Below, piece after piece: positions 23,031 to 36,210 of a DNA stretch of 64,000 bases. Below the pieces are notes generated by a model. The model did no database searches and was not told where the DNA came from. It was given only the letters and a program-made list of their open reading frames with translations. Origin of the DNA: Phlebiopsis flavidoalba (lineage: Eukaryota > Basidiomycota > Agaricomycetes > Polyporales > Phanerochaetaceae); assembly GCA_035772785.1 (NCBI GenBank), contig JAOCPU010000003.1, positions 806,001-870,000 of the forward strand. The letters run 5' to 3'. Position 1 is the stretch's first letter. Every line of letters starts with the position of its first letter. Position numbers and translations under genes: made by a program.

Positions 23031-26000
23031 ATGAGTGTACGCATTTGAGTACGCTTACTCTGGGCCCATGCTCACAATTCTCGTCCTTAGACCCCTGAGG
23101 CGATAATAGAAGACGACAAGCTCAGCGATGTCGTGCCCATCGAACATAGTCTCGCGCCGGGTGAGCCAGTTGCATAAAGGTGTTTCGATCGAATTGACAA
23201 ATGCATCTAGGAGAGTGAGGGACCAGAGAGTGAGTTTGCGGAGGAGAGTGTTGAGAATGACAATGTCGACGAATTACAGAGTGAGGATGACGATCCGAAG
23301 GTACGTGGCCTACACAACCCCTCTGAGTGCATAGGCCGCGCAGTTGACGCGTGTGACGCGTTTTCTTTGCTTAGACCGGAGATGGAGGCTCCATGTCACC
23401 TTCAAAACTCGCCAAAATGCAGGCTTCCGAGGCAAGGCAGCAAAAGAAGCAGAAGCGCAAGGCGGATGAAGGAGTCTTACATGCCAAGCGGCAAGAGATG
23501 GACAAAGCCAAGGTGAGTACTTTTTCCAGCTATATATGACAACTTTCCCACCTGTGACCAGATTTCGGATGCGGTGAAACGTTACTCGTACTTACTTGGG
23601 CAAACTGAACTGTTCACAAGCACTTCGTTTTGACATCAAGGTTAGTGTGCATAGTTCTTGGAGCCCTTAGATGAAAGCTGACCTCGAATCAGAAAGCACG
23701 CGATCCCGAGTATGCTGCTAATGTTGGATGCACAGCCCAAACCGAAAGGAAGGGGCCGCAAGAAAGCAACGTATGTCCCACGCTAAGCGCCACATGACAA
23801 CACTGAATGTCTTTCTAGTGACAACAGTGCCCGCCACAGGAAGTCAGAAAAGGAAGAAGACGAGGAGCTCCTGAAAGACGGAGAGCTGCAGACCGGCGGC
23901 GATGATCAACCGTTCGTGTTTGAAGAGTCCCCAAGCTGTAAGCTCTCCTATCCATGATAAATAGATCGCGCCGAACTCAACCTTCACAGTCATCACCCAC
24001 GGCACGATGCGGCCATACCAGTACTTCAGGGCCTGAACTGGATGGTCTCCTTACACCACAATGGTCTGAACGGTATTCTCGCCGATGAGATGGTATGCCG
24101 CGTACTACGCCTTCCCGACCTCTAACTTATCCTCATCTTTCGTAGGGTCTCGGAAAGACTTTGCAAACGATATCTTTCCTTTCGTACCTCAAACACTACA
24201 AAGACGTCCAAGGCCCACATCTCGTTGTCGTCCCCAAATCCACGCTGCAGAACTGGGGACGTGAGTTTGAGAAGTGGACACCGGACGTCAACACCGTCAT
24301 CCTTACAGGGTCGAAAGAAGAGCGGGCTGACATTATCGCCAACCGTATTATCCCCCAAGACTTCAACGTTCTCATCACTTCGTACGAAATTTGCTTGATT
24401 GAGCGTTCCGCTCTCAAGAAGATGTCGTTCGAGTATATCGTCATCGACGAGGCGCATCGTATCAAGAATGTGGACTCTATTCTTTCGCAAATTGTTCGCT
24501 CCTTTTATGTCTCGAGGACGGCTCCTTATTACAGGCACACCCCTGCAGAACAACATGAAGGAGCTGTTTGCTCTTCTCAATTTCATCTGCCCGGAAATCT
24601 TCTCAGACTACTCGGATTTGGAGGGTTTCCTGCATAAGGACGAAACCGACGAAGAGTCAGCTGACGAGAAGAGCAAAAAGGTCGTTGAGAAGCATTACAC
24701 ACAAGATTCTCCGCCCATTCCTGCTACGACGCGTGAAAGCTGATGTGGAGAAGACTCTTCTGCCAAGTGGGTAGTCTGATAATATTACCTGACAGCGCGC
24801 TGATGTCCGACACCCAGAGAAAGAGATCAACATCTACGTCGGCCTCACAGAGACATGCAACGCAAGTGGTATCGATCTGTGCTCGAGAAGGACATTGACG
24901 CCGTTAACGGTAAGTATTGGCGTCTCCTTACACCTTGTCGTTTCTGACTCGTACAGGCCTCACGGGTAAAAAGGAGGGTAAGACTCGTCTCATGAACATG
25001 GTCATTGCAGCTTCGCAAGGTTACCTGTCACCCATATCTCTTCGACGGAGCGGTAAGCATTATCAACGATGTATAACAAGCTTGACGTTGATGGCACGAC
25101 ATAGGAACCTGGCCCACCGTACACTACCGACGAGCACTTGGTAGACAATTGTGGCAAGAATGGTCATCCTTGACAAGCTACTCGCAAAACATGAAGTCGA
25201 AGGGTTCTCGTGTGTGCTCATTTTTCAGTCAAATGAGTCGCATGCTCGACATTCTCGAGGACTATTGCTTATTCCGCGGATACAGTACGTCTCATATAAG
25301 CTCACATTGACTTTTCACTCAGCCCCATGGGTCACCAGAATATTGCCGTATCGACGGAGGAACAGCCCACGACGATCGTATCGTGGTCCATCCATTGATG
25401 AGTACAACAAGCCAGATAGCGAGAAGTTCATCTTCTTGCTGACGACTCGTTGCGGGTGGTCTGGGCATTAATCTGGTCACTGCTGACATCGTCGTTCTTT
25501 ACGATAGCGACTGGGGGGGGGTTAGTCCCTCATGACTCCTCTTTGATGATTAATCTCACTCGCTAGGACCTCAGGAATCCACAGGCCGATCTACAGGCTA
25601 TGGACCGAGCGCATCGTATCGGACAGACCAAACAGGTCTATGTATTCCGCTTCATTACGGAAGGAAGTGTCGAAGAGCGTATGCTGGAACGTGCTGCGCA
25701 GAAAACTGAGGCTTGACCAGCTCGTTATCCAACAAGGCCGTACCCAAACGTCGAAAGGTAAGTTCGGAGAGACATGAACGCCGTTCAGAATATATGCTAA
25801 CCACCCAGTCTTCTTGTCCAGCCGCTAACAAGGAGGAGCTCCTTGAGATGATTGCTCATGGTGCTGAGCATATCGTCAACTCAAATGACGACTTGATGAT
25901 CAATGACGATATTGACGCTATCATCCAGCGCGGTGAGGAACGCACTGCAGAACTGAGTAGTAAATATGAAGGTCTCTCCTTCGATGCACTCAGCAACTTC

Positions 26001-27329
26001 AAGTCCGAGGCCTCCGTACAGCAATGGGAAGGCGAGGACTTCCGTGCAGGAGTAGGTGCTTTGTACTTTTATCATATATCGGAAGCTCATACGGTCTCTC
26101 GATAGCGTAAGACGTTGCAGTTCAACCCACTTTTCGCTCTCCAAGCGTGAGCGCAAGCTCAACTACTCCGTCGATGCGTACTTTAAGGAGTCCATGCGCG
26201 CCGGCCCATCCAAGCAAGATAAGGCGCCAAAACAGCCCAGAGCACCGAAACAGCTGCAGCTTCAAGATTTCCAGTTCTTCCCTCCACGAGTTGCTGAGCT
26301 TCAGGAACAAGAGCTTGCGTACCATAGGAAAATCAATGATATTCCTGCCGCTCTCGGGGAACCTCAGGGACCTGAAGATACCCCGGAAAGGCTCGAAGAG
26401 GAGCGTAAACTTGCTCAGGAAGCCATCGACAATGGTACGTGACCTCCCCAACTGTTGTCATATACGTACTAAATTTTGTGAAGCTGAACCTCTCACGGAA
26501 AGGAGCAAGCAGAGAAAAGAAGAGCTGCTGAAGCAAGGCTTCGAGGACTGGAGCCGACGTGACTTTCCAACAGTTTGTGTTCGATCCCTCGAGATGTACG
26601 GCTGGAACGAAGACTTTGAGGCCTTCGCGCGCGAGATCGACTCTAAGACGCCGGAAGAGATCAAGGAGTACTACGTCGTGTTCAAGAAGAAGTGAAGGAG
26701 TTTGTCAGAGTACCCTCGTATCAAGGCACGTATCGAGGAAGGCGAGGCCAAGCGCAATAAACGGTCGAATCTCGAAGCACTCCTCGCCAAGAAGATTTCA
26801 TCCGTGCGCTTCCCTATGCAAGAGCTGGAGCTCAACTATCCTACGACCAAGGGTAAGGTTTACTCTGAGGAAGAGGATAGGTATCTCCTTTGCCGTCTCT
26901 ACCACTACGGTATGCAGATGGAGGATGTCTACGAGCGCATCAAGAAGGACATCAGCGAGTTCCCTGTGTTCCGCTTCGATTGGTTCTTCAAGAGCCGCAG
27001 TCCTCAGGAGCTGCAGCGGAGGTGGTAATACTCTGCTAGGTATGATTGAGAAGGAGGCAGAGCAACAACAGGCTCAAGAGGTCAAGACGAAAGGCACGAA
27101 GGGCAAAGTGAGTCTTCTATTTCTCTTCTCTCGTATGTATGGTCTAACATCGCTACCAGAAACGCGGGATCGAAGACCTCAAGGCAGAGAGAGACGGCCA
27201 CCGCCAAGTCCCCTCCCGCGCGTTCCTTTCCATGTGTCCATGCGTGCGCTTCCGTGATGCCCTGGTAGTGCCACTCCAGCTGCGTCGGCCGCAACGAGCA
27301 AACGGCCTTACAAACGTAAGAAGACATAG
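23031..27329 (+). CDS. ISWI: ISWI-class ATP-dependent chromatin remodeller
   Basis: This is a nucleosome-sliding SNF2 ATPase. The start at 23031 gives MS, then a short intron and [16 protein letters not shown]. An acidic region and [20 protein letters not shown] precede [18 protein letters not shown]. The helicase motifs are all present: ILADEMGLGKT (motif I, split by an intron at 24092-24145), [10 protein letters not shown] (24445), [36 protein letters not shown] (read across breaks) and [18 protein letters not shown]. The C-terminal half has an ISWI HAND region ([29 protein letters not shown]), SANT ([20 protein letters not shown]) and SLIDE ([36 protein letters not shown]). It ends [10 protein letters not shown] at 27329. 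Frame breaks include 24508-24530 and a ten-G run near 25507. Identity as ISWI is firm; ISW1 versus ISW2 is not decided. Confidence 0.96.
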
Positions 27330-27683
27330 TTTGCTCCTTGCTGCATCGATGTCTTTCGTTGTCACGTACTCTAAACCTCTCGTCTTCCGCTTGATTTGTA
27401 ATTTCTGCTATGTACACTACAATATAATACTCGCAATCTTAGTCTGATGCTACTGCTTCGATCGGTCCCGTTGAGAATTGTGCACGTCGAACCTTCAGAT
27501 TGCACCACGCTTCCCTTTCTGTCACGCTCGCTCGCGTGACGGGCGTGGCCGAACGCGTCCCGTCCACTAGCGGTAACGCGTGACCTGCCGCGTCATGTCC
27601 GTCACTTGGGTCACGCCAAGTGGTGTCTTGATCCCCATCCAGTGCCAGTGGGCCACCACCCCATCTCTAAACTCTTGGCTCTC
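27330..27683. other. intergenic, ISWI 3' flank and SCC4 promoter
   Basis: About 350 bases separate two head-to-tail genes. GC-rich text with repeated CGCGTGAC words lies at 27525-27590. No coding match was seen. Confidence 0.4.
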
Positions 27684-30409
27684 ATGGTCATGTTGGACGA
27701 CAGTCCACGCCCCTACAAGCGAGCTAGGCTTGACTCATCACCGATGATACCGTCCTAGCTCGCTGTCTACCCTTACCTCTGCTCCCTCCTCGCCTTCGAA
27801 ATCACAAGGTCCTCGCCTGATAAGCCTTTACCTCCGGCCATCCTGCTGGTCTCACTCCTTCCCTACTGGCGCACCCTCCGACGCACCGTCTCTATGTTCC
27901 CTCTCTATTTCTTTCTCTGTGTGCACTGAGAAGTTGTCTCACAATACGTGCTCTGTCTCCAGAGATAGAGTGCCGTGCCTGGACTGGACTGGCCGAGATT
28001 GGGGATGAGAGTCATTGGTGGAGGCCTTCATGAGAACGGGGAATATCCCTGGGCGAAAGGTATTGAAGTGGAGGTACAGCCTAACCGGCATGTCCACGGC
28101 AGTATCTCACACAAACGCATATACACAGGTGGACAAAGCTCTGAGTAAAGCAGTGAGTCAATTAATCCCCAACTCTTCGACACACGTTTGTTTCTCACTA
28201 CTTTCCCCGTCTGTCAGGCTATCCTTTCACAGAAGGTATGCTCTGAGTTACGCCCTGGGCAAGTAACACAGGAGCTGACTTCTCAATAGCACCCATCTCT
28301 GCGCGCATACAAGCACATTGTCGCTCTGCTTCAAATACAACTATCACACTGGCAACATAAGATTAAGTATGCCCGCACACAAGTTCGCAACCTTCTCTCT
28401 TCTTTCCTCCCGACCGACCCGCCACATTTTGTCTTACGCTGCCCAGCTCGCCGCCATCTCCATCTACACCACACCGAAGCCAACGCCCTATACCAACAGC
28501 ACAATCTTCCTCTTCACCTAGACCTCTCTTCGCCACACTCAATGCCTGCTAACCCCGCATCGCCCGCATATATCCAGGGCCCACAAGACATCCACGCCGC
28601 GCTAGCCTCCGTCCTCCGAGATGGAGACCTACTCAATCACCCACTCTCATAAGCGCACTGTCCTCCTTTCCCAGGTCCTCCGCCTGCGCATCCTCGTCGC
28701 CGCGCAAATGTGGCCCGACGTGTCCCGCCACGCTCGCACGCGTCGAGACCGCACTCGGGCTCTCGTACGAGCCCCCGCGCGTCACGCCGAAGCCGCGCCC
28801 AGCTGACGGCGCGGCGCCGGCAGGTGAGGGCCGGCGGGCGGAGGAGTTCATCTTCTTTGAGGATGCATTTGAGGCTGCTATGGCCGTGCATGCGCTTATG
28901 ATGGCGATTGTGTACTTTACGCATGTGGGCAGCCATGCGGAGGCGAGTCCGCGGCTGTCGCATTTACATGCATTGTTGGATTCGGGTGCGCTTGATAAGT
29001 TCGCGGAGGGGACTGTCGAGGTGCGTGGACGTGTGGTCGAATTGCAGAAAATGCTGAGCTTGGGTTCTATAGGTGAAGCTCCCGTCAGGTCCACCGCTTG
29101 TGATACAGGTTACGCATCCTCGCGTGCTGTATTTGTTGGCGTTTCTGGTCAGCAGCGTTGCAAAACGTGACGCTGTGGGTCGAAAACCCAAGCGAAGGGT
29201 CTTCGCGGTCGAGGGCCTGGTCTCGTGGGAGAAGGAGCTAAATACAGAGCTTCAGAGTAAGTTTCTCCTTATATCGGATGGTCTCTCAGGCACGTCTAAC
29301 CACTGCGTGTCAAGTGTCTCCATGGGCAAGCTTGGGCGACGTTGAGGAGGTCGAACAGCGACTTGCACGAATAAAAGCTGACCTGCTCTGCGAGCTTGTG
29401 GCCGTTGGTACCTTACCCATTGGGTCTTCATCAGTCAGCTCACATTTTCGCAGGTGTCAATTATGCGCAGTGAATTTGATGCAGCAGAAGAGGTACGTTC
29501 CTACATGTAATTACCGTTATGACACGACTCATTTGGTCGCTCAGAACCTCGCCGCTCTGATTGCTCACACCCGTACATATTCCCTCTTTCCCTTCTTTGC
29601 AGCGCGAATTAGCCTCCACCACGGCCACCTCGCGCATGCACTCAGCCAAACACACCCGTGCGCTGGACTGTTACGCGCGTCGCCGCCTCTCTTGCGCCAG
29701 AAGACAGCTTCGTTGCCCTGTCCGCGAGGGCGGGCGAAATTATTCTCCGGGTCGGCGTGCATGGCCGGGGACCAGTAGACTGTATAGAGGTCGTAGATGT
29801 GTGAAAGAGGCCCTGCTCGTTGCGAGCAAGTGCCGGACCATCGGCGGGACGCTCGAAGCCGTCGGCGCGGTCATCGATAGGCGTTGGTCTGCGGGGAGAT
29901 CATCAAAGCCAAGTACGTCCTTCACTGCTTCCTCTCTCTCGGTGTGCTAACGCGTTCGCGCCCCGTAGGCAACGCCTCAAGCACGCGCTCGAGCTCGCGA
30001 CGCGCGCGCAGGACAACTACCTCCGCGCGGCGGTGCTCGCGCTCGTCGCGGCCCATCTACTTCCATACCGCGGCTTGGCGACCACGCGCTCTCGATGCTC
30101 CAGACGTGCGAGCAGATCGCCGCGGGGCTCGGTGCGCCGCCGAAGCGCGCCGTCGACGCGGCGGGGGAGTCGCCTGCGAAGGCGGCCGTCGGGCATGCGC
30201 GGTTGGGACTTTGGGTGGGGCAGAAGTATCTCGGTGAGTGGCGATAAGCGGTCGTGTCGTGTGAGGGGAATACTGATTAAGTGCGGCGGTGGTTAGAGTT
30301 GTATAAGCGGGCGGGGAAGGAGCATCGGGTCCAGAAGCAGCTTGTTGCCAATGAACGGCTGGAGGAGGCCGTCAGAGCGTTGGAGGCTCGTTCGCGCGGT
30401 GACGTTTGA
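27684..30409 (+). CDS. SCC4: cohesin loading factor subunit, Scc4/Mau2 family
   Basis: This helical TPR-like partner of Scc2 loads cohesin onto chromatin. The likely start at 27684 gives MVMLDDSPRPYKRARLDSSP. Exons then read QVDKALSKA, AILSQKHPSLRAYKHIVALL, QLSHWQHKIKYARTQVRNLL and SFLPTDPPHFVL. Further blocks are MPANPASPAYIQGPQDIHAA, FFEDAFEAAMAVHALMMAI, HPRVLYLLAFLVSSVAKRDA, WASLGDVEEVEQRLARI, RTYSLFPFFAARISLHHGHL, LKHALELATRAQDNYLRAAV and ALVAAHY. The end is MLQTCEQIAAGLGAPPK, LGLWVGQKYL and ELYKRAGKEHRVQKQLVANE, with a stop at 30409. Block order and helical repeats match fungal Mau2. Breaks occur near 28510-28700 and 29700-29900. It lies head-to-tail with ISWI; both act on chromatin, but co-regulation is only a guess. 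Confidence 0.75.
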
Positions 30410-31532
30410 TACCGCGAAGCTGTCAGGAATGCCTTGGGGTCTTCCTGTTTTTTTTGCCAATCCTGTGGGAGGAGTGGCCCATCAGTTACTGAGTTCCCAT
30501 CTTCCGGCGGATAGGATGGGAACATGGCGGGTGATACATTGTCTTGCCCCCATGCCGCCTTTCGTTCATCTCTCGATTATTGTCGGATGGAATCATTCTT
30601 GTGAGTCTCGTGCTCGATCTCTTGCTGTTGCTGTTATCTGTGCTTTGAAGTCCGCCTTGCTGTCGTCTTGAAACCCTAGTACTGTAGACATAAATGGACG
30701 ATATTTGTTGTTCCCTGCCACCTATTTTCGGACCGAGTCTGATGTGAACGCGGTGGCCTGAATTCAGTCCTTGTGGGGACCCCGGAGGCAACCACCGTTT
30801 CAGTTTGAACAAGGGGGGGTTGAACACAAGATAGAATGGTGTGTCGGGTGGGTTCTTTTGTGAATTCTGCTATTGGTTGATGGTACGCCTCAATATTTTG
30901 GACTGCCTAATTTGGTATGGACATCAATTCGAGGAACAAGCTCTGGCCTCGAAATGTCGGCGAGCATGCTGCGGATGCCGAAGAGGGGGACCGAGACATG
31001 TGTGTGCGGTGGGCGTGTCGGTGGTGGTGTCGTCGAACAGCAACGGCGGTCTCGAGCTACGCTGCTCATGGATCGTGGCGGGGTCCTGATTGGGGTCGCG
31101 AGCGTGGAAGAGGTGCCGCGTGATAGTTCCCATCGCTCGAGACGAGGGCCTCGGGGGGAATTTGGAGATACGAACGGCGGAAAACAAGACCTAAATTGGT
31201 GCGGCGAGTGTGGTTTAGTGCCTCCTCCTGCGGTCGTCGGCTGGTCCTCCGCTTCTCTCCTCTCCTCTGTCTGTACTCGTCCTGTAGTATCTTAGTGTAT
31301 CCTATAAGTTAGTAGCCTGCGATGGATCGAATGTGGTCTACGTATCTCGACCCGTCCGACTCGAGCCATGGCCAACCACGGCCCGTGCAGGGGGCGCCTC
31401 GCCAGAGCCCAGCATAGTACGTGCGAACCTGGTTGCCGCCCGACGACAGTCTGCTCATTCTCTCTCCTCCTCGTCTCCCCCCCTCCTGCCCTCGCCGCTC
31501 TCGCGCGTCCTATGCTCCCCGTCGTCTATTAG
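30410..31532. other. intergenic, nothing recognised
   Basis: About 1.1 kb with only open frames lacking domains (for example 30873-31295). The last 150 bases are strongly pyrimidine-rich (TCTCTCCTCCTCGTC), typical of a fungal core promoter or 5' leader ahead of the tetraspanin. Confidence 0.4.
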
Positions 31533-33167
31533 ATGGACGGTCATCTCGGGTACGTGAATCTCGTTCGCCTGCGCGTGCGCTCTTGGCTGCAGGGCAGTGC
31601 CCTAGCGCCATGCCCTCTGCCGACGTCGCTAATATTCTCTTTCGCCGCCAGCACCCATTCCCGCACTTCCTCGGTCAACTCCCACTTCCCTCGCCTTCGC
31701 TCCAGTCCCGCCGCTGCCTCCACACGATACAAGTGCTCGCAGACATGCACTCGCCCCTCGAGCCCCTTCCGCTCCTTTCGCGCCCCGTCGCGACTCCACA
31801 CGCTCATTTTCCTCCGGCACCTCGCCCCTCCTCAAAGGACTCGTCCTCTCTCAGTGCTCACTATCTCCCCTCCAAGTTCTCCAACGCCGTCGTCGAACCA
31901 AACGCAAGAAGAATGGCAAGGCTGGAGGATACCTTGTGCCCAAGCAAGGCGGTGGTTCGTGAAGCCTTCAGGAGCAATGAAAGCGCGTATGCCCGGTGAC
32001 AACGACGACGACTATGACGGCGTCGATTTCAACCGCGAGGGCGGTCGCACCAAGCCCAAGGGCCGCTGGAACGCGATTCAAGTGGTGTCTTTTCCTCGCC
32101 AACATCCTCGTGAGTGCTCTCTTCTCTCCGCCGACTGCGCTTTGCCTTTGTTTTTCTTGAGGTTGTTGTTTCGTGTGGTGGTTTTACTAACTTCTCTTAC
32201 TCCCCTCAGTTTTCACAGCCTACGCTCTCGCAGGTCTGATCGCCTGTCTCCTCATCTGGTTCGCAACGTCTGGACCCATGCCGACATTATTCGCGTCGGC
32301 AACACAACCGAGCTGATCATCAGCACACACGGCGGCATGAAAAAAAAAAAAGCAAAAAACGATCGCTCATAACTCGGCGTACTGACCTCATTATTGAAAA
32401 AATTCTTGGCTGATAAATCGGGTGGTCGGGCATCCTGCTCAACAACACCGCGCCTTCCTCGCCTGGTACTCCTTCCTTCTCTGGATCTGCTTCGCGCTGC
32501 TCGTCACGCCGGGGTACATCACCTACAAGAAGCGCACATTCAACCTCGAGGGGCAAGATCAACGCACAGTGGTCGCGCGCGCCTCGGACTCGAGGGCCGC
32601 CTGCGCGTGCAGAACCGGAGCTGCGCTGCTGCGGCTACTTTATCTTTCTCGCCCTTTGTCGAGGCGACCGTCTCGCAGACGTGCTACTCGCGCAGCGTCC
32701 TGCCCGGCTGCAAGGGCCCGTACATCAAGTTCGAGCGCCTCGTCCTCGAGCGCTGGTACACTGTCGTCTTTGGCGTCGTTCCGATCGTCCCCGCCCAGCT
32801 CCTCGTCATGGTCACCGCGCTCCTCTGCTCGAACCACGTCACGTAACCGCTTCGGAAAGGGCATGATGCCCAAGCGTACCGCCTCAACGATGAACTTCCA
32901 TGGCCGTCATCATGGACAACTACTTACGCCAAGTACGTGCACCCGTCTCGTCCGTCTCTCTATTCTCACTGACTCGCGATTACAGCCCAACTCGTGCAGA
33001 GCAGATACGGCAACGACGTCGCGTCCGAGGTCCTCGCCCGCTCGCGCTCGAACCTCCAGCTCGACGCGATGCCGGGGACGATGCCGTATAGCAACAGCCA
33101 GTCCTCGTCCTACGCCGGCACCAAGTACGACTCGCTCTCCGCCAAGTCACCGGACGGACATCAGTAA
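31533..33167 (+). CDS. tetraspanin (basidiomycete Tsp2-like)
   Basis: This is a four-span plasma-membrane organiser. A long Ser/Pro/Arg-rich N-terminal part (31533-32030; exact start uncertain) leads to PGDNDDDYDGVDFNREGG. TM1 follows: FLANIL, YALAGLIACLLIWFA. A short loop reads THADIIRVGNTTELIIST. After a broken stretch at 32335-32410, GILLNN and FLAWYSFLLWICFALLVTPG give TM2-TM3. The large loop carries GKINAQWSR, LRCCGYF (the hallmark CCG at about 32625) and CYSRSVLPGCKGPYIKFERL with the partner cysteines. TM4 is VVFGVVPIVPAQLLVMVTAL. The cytoplasmic tail has RFGKGMMPK, RYGNDVASEVLARSRSNLQL and ends KSPDGHQ at 33167. At least three frame breaks occur. The CCG and spacing make the family secure. 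Confidence 0.85.
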
Positions 33168-34199
33168 AAAAGGCTCCCTCGCGGCGGTCCCACTGTAGTG
33201 CGGTGCGATGTGGTGGAAGTGGAGGCGGTAATAGGGACAGATGCTGGTGCGGGGGAGTTTTGCATATACCTACGACCAAGGACGATTCGGCAGTGCCGCA
33301 TGCGCTTCCGCATGGACTTACACTACATCACTCATCTTTTACTGTTTGTTTTTGTGGCAATTATCCCTTGATTTGGACTCCCTCGCTCCCTTGTGTGTGC
33401 TACTTGTTAGATCTGTCCATGTAAAAGGTTCGCGGTCTCGTACGATATCTCTTCGTCGTTATTGACCATTCGACGCGGATAGGGTTAGATTGCGCTATAC
33501 AGCCTTGTTAGGTCCCTGTCAGTCGTGTTGGTCGTGCCTAACATGCAATTAACACGCTTGACGTCTGCACGCCCCTATTGCGCCTAGTCCGTGCAAAGAT
33601 GACAAGGCTTGCCAACCGCGCGTGTAGCTCGCTACCCAAGCTCTTATAAGTCGTATTTGTGGGGGGCACACATCTGATACACGCTACTCCTGGACCCAAT
33701 TCCCTACAGCTAGAACCTCGCACCCGAAGTGCAACCCAAGTTCGAAATTAGGTACTACAAAAGAAATCACACTGCCCAGAACAGGCCTAGACAGGATTAG
33801 TTGTATGGGTAATCGTTTTTATCTAGCCGGGCTGTAAGTTTTGCGAAAGTATATCTGCGGCCGATACGTAGTTGGTTAGTCGCCACAGGCGGGGACCGCG
33901 GTACCTACCCGCACGCGGTCTCCGTTGCCGGTAAGTTTATGATTCACTCGTTCTCAAGGACCAGGACGTTGACTTGGCTCATTAGGGAGATCCCTCACCG
34001 GAGGGGGGACGCGGACAGTTTCGGCCAACATCGGTAATCGTCTTTGCTACCATTCTACAACACCTGAACTTGGCTCATACACATCTCAGCATCCCGACGC
34101 TCTTAAAGGCTGGATGTTTTTATTAGAGTCGGGCCAGGCTTTATGACAAGAGTAGACAAGACGTTGGAAAGACGAGTTGAACAATCTGCTTGTATTCGT
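33168..34199. other. intergenic, nothing recognised
   Basis: One kilobase without a convincing gene or repeat. A small inverted pair, TGTTAGG near 33507 and CCTAACA near 33537, is too short to call an LTR. Confidence 0.35.
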
Positions 34200-36210
34200 G
34201 AGCCCAAATTTATTGAGACAGGAATGATCGTGGTCATTGCTCAATGTTCGCAAGGTGTCTACCTAGGCTGGTCTATTTTTCTGCTGTGGTTACCGCATTC
34301 GTAATTGAGCAATACTCGACGCTACAAGCAGCACCGGCGGATATCTCGAACCAGCTCCTTTCGCAGATATCCCTTCAGTTATCCTCACTCACTGTCTCCC
34401 CGGCTTCGTCAACGCCACTTATCCGCTCACATCACCCGGACCACTGGACACTTCCCTTCAGCCCGACAGCGTTGACGTCACTATCAATTTTCTCTGGTTT
34501 TTGAGTCTCACTTTTAGCTTGGTTGCGGCATTCTTTGCCATCGCAGCCCAGCAATGGCTCCGCTCCCTTTCCCTTCCACGACACCTATCCATATGGAGCG
34601 CCGTCCGCCTCCAGCAATGTCGTCGCAGGGACCTATCGTTCTGCCAGGTTGCGAACATCATTGCCCTGCTGCCTGTCCTCCTCCATTTGCCGCGGTCATC
34701 CTCTTCCTCGTTGGTCTCTGGTTCTTCCTGAACAGCCTTGATAAAAAACAGATCACTACCGTACGTACTCAGTCATCGTTCTTCTACCATTCATCCTCTA
34801 CACTATATCTCTCCTTCCTTCTCCCAATCTTCCGACCAGAGTATCCATTCAAATCCCCGCTTTGTCCCATCCATTGCCTTCATCATTCAATGGGCCACCC
34901 TTCTGCTTTCCGGCGTCGCTGCGGTCACGATCGTCATACCAAGCCTTATGCTCGCCCGCTTGGGCACGGGTATACTCACGATGTATGAAAAGCGCTACAA
35001 CCTCGGTTACCGTCACCGTCATGTTCACACTGGCGGCTCTACACACACACCTCTCGCCTCCAGCTGCACCTCCGCAATGCGTATTATGCCTCTCTCTTTA
35101 AGCAGCTGGGCGAGTTCTGGACCGACCTCGAGCTCAAACACCTTCGCTCCAACTGACCACTGACACTCCCGAACAAATCGACAGTGACTTCGGCGATGCC
35201 CTCGCAGTGGCCCCACGTTTTTGTCCCTCGCAAGGACCTCAAAAGCCTCCATGGATGCTATCTCTCGCTGTCCTATGTCCAGCGCACGCGATGTGCGCTT
35301 GCGTGGACTGCTATGCATCTGGGCTACTCCGTAGAGGAGGATATCGCCGAGTCAGGGAGCTGGTCGCTCATTGAGCCGGTCTTTGTGAAGAGAACCGATG
35401 AATATCTTGGCGGCAGGTTCAGAGATGTCTTGCTTGAATCTCTACCTCAAGACCTAACCGAGCGGGATTGGGTCAGCAAGATCCCAGATATCGCCAGGAG
35501 TTCTCATTATATTAAATTCGACTGGTCAAGCTCGGCGATTCTGGGCTAAAGAAAGATTTTGGTGCCTTCATTGATTAGTATTTGCGAGGTTCAGGAGATC
35601 CAATTAAACAAAGGCGCCTGGACTATCTCTAGAATCAAAGGCCTGAACATACCCACGGTATGCTTATTCGAATGCTCCGAGGACGGTTCATATATCTTCG
35701 ATCGCGATCGTACGTACTCTCTAACTCGCAAACGACGCCACGTAACTCATCTATCGTTCACAGAGACGTTACGGCTCCTTCGTTTGGCTCAACAAAACCG
35801 CGCTGAGGCCTATGCAAATATTCGACGATTCGTGGAACCCGAATACATCATGCCGGTCAATATGCACGATATCGTTCTAGGTTCATTTGCAGTCGCGCTA
35901 CTCGCTCTCTCTCTCGTAACAAACTTTGACCGCTTGGGACGGAGAGGTCGTCGACGCGGTCAATGTCACATTCGAAGCGATCACGAAATATGTCGTTGAG
36001 AAGGGCGAAGGCATACGTTTCGTCGGACAGGTTTTCGGCCAACAGCACGGAGAAAAGACCTCATCATTGCCTTGCGAGCGGTGGAATCCATTGCGGGGTC
36101 TTTCCAGAAGTTTGACGGACGCGATGCAATTCGAAACCAACGGGACGCGCTCGTTCGAGCTATGCGCGCTGCCTGCCACAATGAACCAGCCTTTAGATCC
36201 ATCACATTGA
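34200..36210 (+). CDS. DUF6535-domain integral membrane protein
   Basis: This belongs to a family expanded in Agaricomycetes and uncharacterised. The first membrane segment is LVYFSAVVTAFVIEQYSTL, followed by PADISNQLLSQISLQLSSL, then after a frame change the second membrane segment with FLSLTFSLVAAFFAIAAQQW. Next come LPRHLSIWSAVRLQQCRRR, VANIIALLPVLLH, ILFLVGLWFFLNSLDKK and the third and fourth spans LPFILYTISLLLPIFRPE and IIQWATLLLSGVAAVTIVIP. The cytosolic C-terminal part is predicted helical (WTAMHLGYSVEEDIAESG, GRFRDVLLESLPQDLTERDW, LRLLRLAQQNRAEAYANIRR). The domain order is typical. The start and last exon are uncertain, and the end is placed at the last coding-like frame. Confidence 0.65.

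Noticed and set aside
33500..33545. Possible solo LTR with TGTTAGG...CCTAACA ends
   Set aside because: Too short (under 50 bases), with no target duplication and no primer-binding site or second copy.
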